From Chloroflexota bacterium (GTDB lineage: Bacteria; Chloroflexota; Anaerolineae; Caldilineales; Caldilineaceae): DNA of 64,000 nt. Shown here piece after piece: positions 10,776 to 18,539 of the stretch; position 1 is the stretch's first letter; each line of letters opens with the position of its first letter. The stretch spans positions 62,001 to 126,000 of the forward strand of contig BOKO01000003.1 in the NCBI GenBank assembly GCA_016861025.1. Direction: 5' to 3'. A program made the translations under genes and the position numbers. Below the pieces are notes generated by a model, which ran no database searches, had not been told where the DNA came from, and saw only the letters and a program-made list of their open reading frames with translations.

Positions 10776-13700
10776 TCATCGGGTTTGCCAGATTGATTGC
10801 GCACACGCCGATCTCTGCACCAAAGGTATTTCTTCTGTGTGTTTATCACACTCACCCTGTCCGCCCGCTTTGCGTTGAGCAAGAACGGGAGGGGCAACAT
10901 ATTTCCGGATCACGATGTCATCCACATAGGCGCCGCCAGGAAAGTTGAGCGTCTGGTTGCTCCAGAAACGCACCATGAACCAGACGCGTGGCTCGCCGCG
11001 CAGGTCACCGAGGGTGAACACATCGGTCAGGTCAAAGACAGCGTTCTTCCAGCCACCGCTGTCGCCCCAGTTGCGCCGTCCGAAGAAATTCACCTGATCG
11101 ATTGAGACGCCCCAAAAGAGCCAATCGTTCACCGCCTCTGTGTTGGTCCAATACGCCAGTTCGATGACAGCATCATCGGCGTCAGCAAGGCTGAAGGGGC
11201 CATAGACCAGCGCGCTTGAAACGTTGTTGGGATAGTTGGCCCCACAGGGCGTAGGGACGCCGTTCTTATCTTCGCCGACAGCCCAACCGCTGTACACGCC
11301 GCGATGAGGCAAACAATTCCGTCGCATCCAGCCCCGTCCCTGCTGCTCCCAACCCAGACTTGGGAAGCTCGACTCGAAGTCTTCGTGCAGGATTGTCACC
11401 CAGCCGACGTTCCCACCACCAGCGACGGCGGGCAGATAGACCGTATGCAGCCGACGCACGGCAAGCGGTAGATGGGCGCTGGCAATCTCAGATGCAGCGG
11501 GCGTCAACGTCACCCTGCCAAAGCGCCATGCACTGTCCGCACCGGATTCGAGCGACGCCGCCATTGTGATTACTTGCGATGCCCCGGGCGGAAGCGTGAA
11601 GCTTATCGGCGCAACCGTCACCGTTAGCCCCGGCGCGGCGGTGATGCTGAGGCTCCAGGTGACCGTCATTTGCGCTGCGCTGGTGAGCGTGCGCACCCAT
11701 TCGCACCGGGGCGTGCATTGTCCATCGGCGAGGCTTGCCAGGTTCAGCACGTCGGGCTTTCCCCCAAAGTCAGGGTCGGCGGCCTGAAACGCTGCGACTT
11801 GTTCGTCCAGGAAGAGACCGGCGCGCACTGCCGACGGCAGATCGATGCGACCCGCGCCTTCATCGAAGGGCGTGCTTCCGGTGCGGCCATCTTCTAAAAG
11901 CAGGTTGTAACGGGCTGTGGACATCAACACCGATTGAACGGCGGCGGGCGACCAATCAGGGTGCAAGGCGATGAGCAAGGCCGCCGCGCCGGCGGCATGG
12001 GGCGTTGCCATGGATGTGCCTGACTTGATGGCGTAGACGTTGGTTGTCTGGGGCGTGGCCGCAAAATCCGCCGCCAGAATGGACGCGCCAGGCGCCAGGA
12101 GGTCGGGTTTGAAGACCTCTGAGTAAAGTGGGTTGGGGCCGCGCGAGCTGAACCAGGCGACGCGATCAGCGAACGCAGCGTCCAGAATCTCCGTCGGCGC
12201 CGTGATAGTTGCGCGATGACCTTCGCCGGTTGCCAGCCACCCTCGCAGAGATTGACCGGCAGTATATCCCAGATGCACCATCGGCAGAGCGAAAGCGGGC
12301 TGAAACGCCAGCGTCGCTTCGCCCCACTCCTGCGTATTGGCTAACACAAAATAGGCGGCGCCGCCGGCCTTGATGTTGGCTGCTTTGTTTTCCAACAGCA
12401 CAGCGCCTCGATCACAGACGACGATTGTCCCTGGCGCCCATGTCCCTGCCGGAAAAGGCTGCGTACAGTACGGGTCGCCGGCTGTCATTGCGTGTGAGAT
12501 CGGCGCAGGCCCATAGGCGGGCGCCTGTGCAGCGCCTTGCAGGCCGATGGGCGGCGGAGTCGATCCGCCGCTCAGGTCGACCAATCGGTTGGGCATGGCG
12601 CGCGGGTGCGTGGCGGCGCCCACTGTCATCACCCAGGGCATGGCGTTCATGTGGGCGGAACTGAAGGGGCCGGCATTGCCTGCCGCGGCAGCCACCACGA
12701 TCCCGGCTGCATGGGCGCTCAATTGCGCCTGAGCAATGGCATGTCGCCAAAAGCTGATGGGCTGCCCACTGATAGAGTAGTTGAGTACATCCACGCCATC
12801 GGCGATGGCCTGTTCATAGGCGGCCAGAACGAGGGAATGAGCGTTGCCGCCGTTCACGCTCGTTTTATAAACAATCAGGTTGGCGTGCGGCGCCACACCG
12901 GACAATCGCCGAAGGGGGCCGTTCGGCGGCGGATAATGTACATCCACAAAATTGCCGGCCGCAATGGCGGCAATGTGGGAGCCGTGGCCATCGTCGTCTA
13001 GGCCGCCTGTTGTGTTGGTGAAATCATACACACCGATCAGCTTGTCATTGCAATAGGGAGCGCCGGTCGTCGGATTACAAACGCCATAGAAGCGTCCGCG
13101 TGGGTTCACGTGGTTGTAACCGTCGGCGCCGACATCGGCGAAGGAAGGGTGCTGATAGTTGACGCCGCTGTCGATCACGCCGATCACGACGCCTTCGCCG
13201 CGGGTTTGCACGCCGGCAAGGGCGCTGCCATCCCAAAGTGCGGGCGCGCCCATTTGCGCCGGCCCAAAATCAGTCTGAAGTTCACTGACTTCGTCTCGCT
13301 GCACCTGCGCGATCTCAGAGAGAGACTGCAAAGCCGTCGCTTCGTCGGAAGACAATCGGACGGCAAAGCCGTTGATGGCAAGACGATAGCGAAAGACCGG
13401 CTCGACCTGGCGGTGGAGACGGGTTTCGATCGCATCCAGCGCCGCCCGATGGCGGGCGTCCAGATGAAAGAGATAGGCGCGGCTGACATCGCTCTCCATG
13501 TCCAGCTTGCGCATGGCAGGCGTCTGACCTGCCGTAGCCGTCTGCACAAGCAAGCGCGCAATATGGATCGGCAGCGGCGGGTCGTATAATTGAACGATGT
13601 ACAGATCCCCTGCTTCTTCGTCGGAGCTCTTTATGGTTTGATCAAAACTTTGAAGCTGTCTTGCCGACGCCTGCGTAGATCCTGTGTCAAGTGCATCGCG

Positions 13701-13808
13701 CGCGCTGAGCTTCATCGGCGGCCACAAGCCAATCAGTACAAGCGCAACCATCAGCCATCGCATAGCTCGATGGATATTCATACATGGCGAACAAGAATTT
13801 TTGATCAC
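10776..13808 (-). CDS. Secreted subtilisin-like serine protease (S8) with PA insert
   Basis: A 1010-residue exoprotease. An N-terminal signal segment (MRWLMVALVLIGLW) is followed by an I9-like propeptide (about 65-170) and the S8 catalytic domain. The triad is visible: Asp in VIGVIDSGVNYQHPSF, His in DDDGHGSHIAAIAAG, and Ser in KSGTSMATPHAAGAAALL, with the oxyanion Asn in VAAAAGNAGP. A protease-associated (PA) insert lies between His and Ser. After a fibronectin-like spacer, the last 190 residues form a jelly-roll module (FESSFPSLGW to GGAYVDDIVI), like those of immune-inhibitor-A peptidases. The GTG start at 13808 has AAGGA upstream; an ATG at 13781 is an alternative. Confidence 0.93.
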   Translation of the reverse strand: MIKNSCSPCMNIHRAMRWLMVALVLIGLWPPMKLSARDALDTGSTQASARQLQSFDQTIKSSDEEAGDLYIVQLYDPPLPIHIARLLVQTATAGQTPAMRKLDMESDVSRAYLFHLDARHRAALDAIETRLHRQVEPVFRYRLAINGFAVRLSSDEATALQSLSEIAQVQRDEVSELQTDFGPAQMGAPALWDGSALAGVQTRGEGVVIGVIDSGVNYQHPSFADVGADGYNHVNPRGRFYGVCNPTTGAPYCNDKLIGVYDFTNTTGGLDDDGHGSHIAAIAAGNFVDVHYPPPNGPLRRLSGVAPHANLIVYKTSVNGGNAHSLVLAAYEQAIADGVDVLNYSISGQPISFWRHAIAQAQLSAHAAGIVVAAAAGNAGPFSSAHMNAMPWVMTVGAATHPRAMPNRLVDLSGGSTPPPIGLQGAAQAPAYGPAPISHAMTAGDPYCTQPFPAGTWAPGTIVVCDRGAVLLENKAANIKAGGAAYFVLANTQEWGEATLAFQPAFALPMVHLGYTAGQSLRGWLATGEGHRATITAPTEILDAAFADRVAWFSSRGPNPLYSEVFKPDLLAPGASILAADFAATPQTTNVYAIKSGTSMATPHAAGAAALLIALHPDWSPAAVQSVLMSTARYNLLLEDGRTGSTPFDEGAGRIDLPSAVRAGLFLDEQVAAFQAADPDFGGKPDVLNLASLADGQCTPRCEWVRTLTSAAQMTVTWSLSITAAPGLTVTVAPISFTLPPGASQVITMAASLESGADSAWRFGRVTLTPAASEIASAHLPLAVRRLHTVYLPAVAGGGNVGWVTILHEDFESSFPSLGWEQQGRGWMRRNCLPHRGVYSGWAVGEDKNGVPTPCGANYPNNVSSALVYGPFSLADADDAVIELAYWTNTEAVNDWLFWGVSIDQVNFFGRRNWGDSGGWKNAVFDLTDVFTLGDLRGEPRVWFMVRFWSNQTLNFPGGAYVDDIVIRKYVAPPVLAQRKAGGQGECDKHTEEIPLVQRSACAQSIWQTR

Positions 13809-13844
13809 AGATCGACTCTTCCTTACGGTTCCTCTTTCACTCCA

Positions 13845-14543
13845 TCACCCACGCAACTGACCACTGATCGTCGCCTGGATGCGCGTACTGCCAGGATAGA
13901 GGTAGCCTGACCCGATGAAATCGAGTGCGCCGCTCACCTGCGAACCGCGACGATTGAAACGCAGCTCCATGCCACCGCCGAGAATCTGGTACACGTTGGC
14001 CGTCAATCCTGATTTGACATTGAAGCTGTTCAACTGGCTGGTGCGCGCAATCGACTGATCGTCGACGCGGACGCCAATGGCGCCGCTGCGCTCGTTGACT
14101 GTCACGTATGCCACGTCTAACGAAGCCAGCCGCTGGTTGACGTTGCCAATGCCGACGTCGGCGAAGACGGTCGTGTTGGTGGCAAACCAGACCGCCCCGG
14201 CTTGTGGGCTGGCGAACGGGCTGCCGACAAAGATGCCGATATCGCGAACATTGCGGCCATTGTCAAAGTTGACGCCGCTGGCGTCGCGCGTGGGCAGCAC
14301 CACCAACGCGCCTTGCAAGGTGAAATTTTGATAAGCGCTGTAGCGCGTGGCCGAGCCGGGAAAGTTGGTGTCGCCAAAATAGGTTGCGCCGCTGATGACG
14401 ATGTCATACACAGCGACGGAGGGGATGGTTGACGTTGTTGCATTTCCGCCGCCTGTCTGAGCCGATGTGATGTTCCAGCTCAAGAACGAGGCTACGATGG
14501 AAACGATGATCAGCAGATGGCGAATTGGCGAAATCGGTCTCAT
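13845..14543 (-). CDS. Secreted protein of unknown function
   Basis: A 232-residue protein with a clear signal peptide (LLIIVSIVASFLSWNITSAQ), then a Thr/Gly linker and a predicted all-beta domain rich in Asn, Gly, Ser and Thr. A strong AGGAG ribosome binding site sits before the ATG at 14543. It lies 36 nt upstream of the subtilase gene on the same strand, so the two exoproteins are probably co-transcribed. No catalytic motif or known family is evident. A surface or matrix role is only a guess. Confidence 0.7.
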   Translation of the reverse strand: MRPISPIRHLLIIVSIVASFLSWNITSAQTGGGNATTSTIPSVAVYDIVISGATYFGDTNFPGSATRYSAYQNFTLQGALVVLPTRDASGVNFDNGRNVRDIGIFVGSPFASPQAGAVWFATNTTVFADVGIGNVNQRLASLDVAYVTVNERSGAIGVRVDDQSIARTSQLNSFNVKSGLTANVYQILGGGMELRFNRRGSQVSGALDFIGSGYLYPGSTRIQATISGQLRG

Positions 14544-14641
14544 AATGTTTCTCCTGGTTTCTCCTCGATCGAGGTTTTTACACCTCTCACAATTTCTTGC
14601 GTACGGTTGTGTCCAATGTAGCACGGTCTTTGCCCAAACGA

Positions 14642-14678
14642 TCTGACCCTTTGGCGAACTTTTCTGACCATTTGGGGA
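14642..14678 (+). promoter_or_regulatory. Direct-repeat operator candidate upstream of kinase gene
   Basis: Two copies of a 16-bp element, TCTGACCCTTTGGCGA (14642-14657) and TCTGACCATTTGGGGA (14663-14678), match at 14 of 16 positions. Their starts are 21 bp apart, two helical turns. They end 17 nt before a TACAAT -10 box. Direct repeats on one DNA face near the -35 are how OmpR/SARP-type winged-helix regulators usually bind. The FHA-winged-helix protein encoded two genes downstream is a natural candidate. Confidence 0.5.
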
Positions 14679-14695
14679 GAAATCTGCGAGCGATG

Positions 14696-14701
14696 TACAA
14701 T
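14696..14701 (+). promoter_or_regulatory. -10 box (TACAAT) for the kinase-STAND gene
   Basis: TACAAT matches the sigma-70 -10 consensus at 5 of 6 positions and ends 8 nt before the GTG at 14710, so the message should be leaderless or nearly so. No good -35 is present; the direct repeats lie where an activator would substitute for it. Confidence 0.45.
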
Positions 14702-14709
14702 CCCGTTGA

Positions 14710-17700
14710 GTGCTTCACGTAGTATCAAGACAAGAAATTGACCGGATCGATTGCAGCTTTGATCGGTTGAAAACAGAAAATGGAGCCCCAGAGGTGGAGC
14801 TGGCTTTTTCTTCGCCGCTGCAAGGCCGCTATCAAGTGGAGATGTTGGTGGCGCGCGGTGGCTGTGGCGCAGTCTATCGCGCGGTTGATTTGCAGAGCGG
14901 TCAGCGCGTCGCCATCAAACAGGTGATGGCCGCCGATGAGGACAACCGCTTGCACCGCACCTTGCAGCGCGAGGCGCAAACGCTGCAGCGGTTGCAACAT
15001 CCCCATCTACCCACATTTTTAGATTTTCTCTCCGTTGCCGACGATTATTTTCTGGTCATGAGCTTCATCGAGGGGGATGATCTGGCGCGTCGGCTGGCGC
15101 ACCGCACGACGCCTTTTTCGGTCGAGGAGGTGCTGGTCTGGACAGGTCAACTCCTGGCGACGCTGGCTTTTCTACACAACGCCGAACCACCGATCCTGCA
15201 CCGCGATATCAAACCGGCAAATCTCAAAGTTGATGCAGAAGGGCGGGTCATCCTGCTCGATTTTGGGCTGGCGCGCGGGGGCGCCACCTCGCTGCACACG
15301 ATCTCTGGCTACACCCTTGCTTATGCTGCGCCGGAGCAGGTGCGCGGGGAGACGACCGACGAGCGCAGCGATCTCTACAGCCTGGGCGCCACGCTTTACC
15401 ATCTGCTTACGGGCGTCAAACCGGCCGATGCTCTGCGCCGCGAGATGGCGCTCCTGGCCGGAGAACCCGACCCACTTGCGCCGGCCCATCAACTCAACCC
15501 CGATGTTCCGCCTGGCGTCGCCCAGTTGTTGCAGAAGGCGATGGCATTGACGCCAGCGCAGCGTTTCGCCAGCGCAGACCAGATGCAACGCGCCCTGAAC
15601 ATGACGATGGAAGATGCGCCGACGCAAATGGCTGTTGCTGAAGCTATAACGGCGTCAAAGAATCTGCCCGTCGTCGCGTCTGCATTGATCGGCCGTCAGC
15701 GCGAAGTGGCCGAAGCCGTTGCCCTGTTGCGTCGGGACAATGTGCGTCTGTTGACTCTCACCGGCCCTGGCGGCGTCGGCAAGACGCGCTTAGCCATCGC
15801 CGTGGCTGCGGAGCTTGCCGACGACTTTCCCGACGGCGTCTTCTTCGTCGATCTGGCGTCGATCGCTGACCCCGCACTTGTCGCTGACGCCATCGCGCAC
15901 ACATTGCAGATCCGTGAGCAAGCCGGGATGTCATTGCAGGAAATATTGAAGGGATCGTTGCACAAGCAGCACCTGCTGCTGGCCTTAGACAATTTCGAGC
16001 ACTTGATGTCTGCCATTGCATTGCTGCAGGAATTGCTTGTCGCCTGCCCGCACCTGAAGTTGCTCCTCACCAGCCAGGAGCGGTTGCGCCTCGCAAACGA
16101 GCGGGTGTTGAGTGTGGCGCCGCTTGGCTTGCCTGAGCGCAGTGAGCGTCTAGACCTTGCACAGGTTGGTGCAGCGCCTGCGGTGGCGCTCTTTGTTCAG
16201 CGCGCGCAGGTCCATGCTCCCGATTTCGCTCTCACCGAACATAACGTCGCCGCTGTTGTCGAGTTATGTAGCCGTCTGGATGGCTTGCCCCTGGCGATTG
16301 AACTGGCGGCCGGTCGCAGTCGCGTGCTTTCGCCACAGGCGATGTTGGCGCGTCTGCAAGATCGTTTCGCCTGGTTGCGCAGCCGCATTCGCGGCGACGC
16401 AGAGGATCGCCATCAAGCGTTGCAGGCAACTCTGGAGTGGAGTTACGATCTGTTGGAAGAGACAGGACAGCGCATGTTTCGGCGTCTGAGCGTTTGTGTG
16501 GGCGGCTGCACCCTGGCGACAGCCGAGGCTGTGGCTGGAGATTTGAGAGACGCTGCTTTTTTTGCGCCAGATGTCCTTGAGACGCTGCTTGATCACAACC
16601 TGATTCGTCGTGAATTAGATCGCACCGGTGAACCCCGTTTTGTGATGTTGGAAACGATCCATCACTACGCCCGCCTCCGGCTAGAGGAAGCAGGCGAAGC
16701 ACAGGCGACGCAGCGGCGTCATGCGCTGCATTTTTTGGCGCTTGCAGAAGAGGCGGAGCCACATCTGCGCGGAGAACAACAGGTGGAATGGATGGCGCAG
16801 CTGGATGCAGACCACGCTAACCTGCGCGCGGCGCTGAGCTGGCTGCTGGCGCAAGACCAGGTGGACGCCAGCCTGCGCATGGCGGCGGCGCTCTGGCGTT
16901 TCTGGTGGACGCGCGGCTATCTGAGCCAGGGGCGTAACTGGCTGGAGCAGACGCTACGGCTTGCAGAGCAGCTTGAACATCCCGATATAGCGCTGCGCGC
17001 CAAAGTATTGGGGCGGGCCGGCGCGTTGGCGCGCGATCTCGGCGACTACGCCCAGGCGCAGCGATGGTATGCCGAAGCCATGCACCTTGCTGAAGTCGTG
17101 GGCGAGCCATCGCTGCTGGCGAATGCGCTTAACGACCTGGGGTCGCTGGCGATCTATCAGGAGGAGTATGGCGCGGCCCGGCGGCTTTTTGAGCAAAGCC
17201 TGGCGCTCCGTCGCCAACTCAACGACGCACGCAGCGTGGCCGGTTCGCTTAACAACCTGGGCATGGTGTTGCTGCATTTGGGTGAGTACGCCCAGGCGCA
17301 GACGCTCTATCAAGAAAGTCTGGCTCTTTATCGGAGGCAGGGAGACCGCTGGGGTGAGGCATTGGCGCTGAACAACGTCGCCTTCGCTGCCTTTGAGATG
17401 GCGGATTTGCTTACAGCGCGGAGACTATTTGGAGAAAGCCTGCTGCTCTTCCAGCAATTGGGCGACGAGGAAGGCGTCGCCACTGTGATCGAAGCCCTGG
17501 CCTGGATCAACCTGGCCGCCAGCCACACACGCCTTGCCGCTGTGTTGGCTGGCGCCGCCGATGCACAACGGCGCCGTCTGGGCACTTCACTCTTTGGTCT
17601 GGATATGGTGCATCATGAGGAAATGACGGCGACGTTGCGCACAGCGCTTGGGGCGACCGGTCTGCAAGCGGCGTGGCGGGAAGGCGAAACGCTTTCTCTG

Positions 17701-17739
17701 GCCGAGGCCGCGGAGTTGGCGTTAACAAGCGAGGACTGA
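14710..17739 (+). CDS. Ser/Thr protein kinase fused to STAND ATPase and TPR array
   Basis: A 1009-residue three-part signalling protein. Residues about 38-290 are a Hanks-type kinase: glycine loop VARGGCGAVYRA, VAIKQV lysine, catalytic HRDIKPANLK near 163, LLDFGLARGG, and YAAPEQVRG. Residues about 320-640 are an AfsR/NB-ARC-type ATPase, with Walker A LTGPGGVGKTR near 352, Walker B LLLALDNFEHL, and GLPLAIELAAGRSRVL. The rest is tetratricopeptide repeats (ALNDLGSLAIYQEEYGAARR and similar). No transmembrane segment is seen, so it is cytoplasmic. The FHA-winged-helix gene starts 2 nt after its stop and is a likely phospho-partner. GTG start with a -10 box close upstream. Confidence 0.92.
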   Translation: MLHVVSRQEIDRIDCSFDRLKTENGAPEVELAFSSPLQGRYQVEMLVARGGCGAVYRAVDLQSGQRVAIKQVMAADEDNRLHRTLQREAQTLQRLQHPHLPTFLDFLSVADDYFLVMSFIEGDDLARRLAHRTTPFSVEEVLVWTGQLLATLAFLHNAEPPILHRDIKPANLKVDAEGRVILLDFGLARGGATSLHTISGYTLAYAAPEQVRGETTDERSDLYSLGATLYHLLTGVKPADALRREMALLAGEPDPLAPAHQLNPDVPPGVAQLLQKAMALTPAQRFASADQMQRALNMTMEDAPTQMAVAEAITASKNLPVVASALIGRQREVAEAVALLRRDNVRLLTLTGPGGVGKTRLAIAVAAELADDFPDGVFFVDLASIADPALVADAIAHTLQIREQAGMSLQEILKGSLHKQHLLLALDNFEHLMSAIALLQELLVACPHLKLLLTSQERLRLANERVLSVAPLGLPERSERLDLAQVGAAPAVALFVQRAQVHAPDFALTEHNVAAVVELCSRLDGLPLAIELAAGRSRVLSPQAMLARLQDRFAWLRSRIRGDAEDRHQALQATLEWSYDLLEETGQRMFRRLSVCVGGCTLATAEAVAGDLRDAAFFAPDVLETLLDHNLIRRELDRTGEPRFVMLETIHHYARLRLEEAGEAQATQRRHALHFLALAEEAEPHLRGEQQVEWMAQLDADHANLRAALSWLLAQDQVDASLRMAAALWRFWWTRGYLSQGRNWLEQTLRLAEQLEHPDIALRAKVLGRAGALARDLGDYAQAQRWYAEAMHLAEVVGEPSLLANALNDLGSLAIYQEEYGAARRLFEQSLALRRQLNDARSVAGSLNNLGMVLLHLGEYAQAQTLYQESLALYRRQGDRWGEALALNNVAFAAFEMADLLTARRLFGESLLLFQQLGDEEGVATVIEALAWINLAASHTRLAAVLAGAADAQRRRLGTSLFGLDMVHHEEMTATLRTALGATGLQAAWREGETLSLAEAAELALTSED

Positions 17740-17741
17740 GC

Positions 17742-18416
17742 ATGTCAAAACAGCCGCCGTTGTCGGGTCGCCTGATGGCGATGTCGGTGCTCGTCCAGCC
17801 CAATGAATTCTCGCTCACCGCCGGGCGTTGCGAGCTGGGCCGTTCGTCAACGCGCGATGTGGTCGCATCCATCCCGACGGTTTCGCGCCTTCACGCCGTG
17901 ATCGAGCAGCGGGAGGAACGCTACTGGCTCTACGATGCTGGCAGCGCCAACGGCACATTTGTAAACGGCCAATCGATCGGCGAGCCTCACCTGCTGACGG
18001 ACGGCGACACGATCGGACTGGGCGGACCTGAACCGCTGCTGCGTTTCGTTCAGGAGGAGCCGACCGTGCTGCGCGGCGCCCCTTCTTCGTCAGATGGCGA
18101 ATGGCTCCAATTTCATCCCTCACAACTTGCATTCAGCTTGGGCAGCCAGATCGTGTCCTTGCCGCCCACGCAGCTACGGCTGCTTCATCACCTATACAAC
18201 CATGCCGGTGAGGTCTGCACGCGCGAAAGCTGCGCTCAGGCCGTTTGGGGACGTCCCTACGATGCGACGCTCGATCGCGACGCGCTCGACAAGATCGTCT
18301 CCAAACTCCGCCGCCGACTGGCTGCCGTCGATCCCGAAGCGGCTGACCTGCTGCAGAGTCGTCGCAACGAAGGCTATGTGTTGCTCTACAAACGCGACGC
18401 CGTTGGTGGTGCATAA
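17742..18416 (+). CDS. FHA domain-winged-helix transcriptional regulator (EmbR-like logic)
   Basis: A 224-residue protein. Residues about 15-100 are a forkhead-associated phosphothreonine-binding domain with the hallmark motifs ELGRSSTRD, SRLHAVIE and NGTFVNGQ. Residues about 120-220 are an OmpR/PhoB-type winged helix (LPPTQLRLLHHLYNHAGEVC, ALDKIVSKLRRRL, RNEGYVLLY). This puts a phospho-Thr reader and a DNA-binding domain in one chain, as in mycobacterial EmbR but in the opposite order. It starts 2 nt after the kinase-STAND gene, so the kinase most likely controls it. The start at 17742 was chosen because upstream codons lie inside the kinase gene. Confidence 0.9.
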   Translation: MSKQPPLSGRLMAMSVLVQPNEFSLTAGRCELGRSSTRDVVASIPTVSRLHAVIEQREERYWLYDAGSANGTFVNGQSIGEPHLLTDGDTIGLGGPEPLLRFVQEEPTVLRGAPSSSDGEWLQFHPSQLAFSLGSQIVSLPPTQLRLLHHLYNHAGEVCTRESCAQAVWGRPYDATLDRDALDKIVSKLRRRLAAVDPEAADLLQSRRNEGYVLLYKRDAVGGA

Positions 18417-18423
18417 AACCCAT

Positions 18424-18452
18424 TTGACAGACTGACATGCACAGACTACGAT
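18424..18452 (+). promoter_or_regulatory. Sigma-70-type promoter of the M14 peptidase gene
   Basis: A perfect TTGACA (18424-18429), a 17-bp spacer and TACGAT (18447-18452, 4 of 6) predict a start near 18459 and an 80-nt leader. The leader can fold a hairpin pairing 18466-18472 (GCACGGC) with 18487-18493 (GCCGTGC). The promoter makes the peptidase gene independent of the regulator operon just upstream. Confidence 0.6.
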
Positions 18453-18539
18453 CTCGACTCTCCCCGCACGGCCTCCTAAACAGGCTGCCGTGCAAACCGG
18501 TCCGCGGCGCGCAATTGTCCTGCAACAAAGGAGGGTCTC

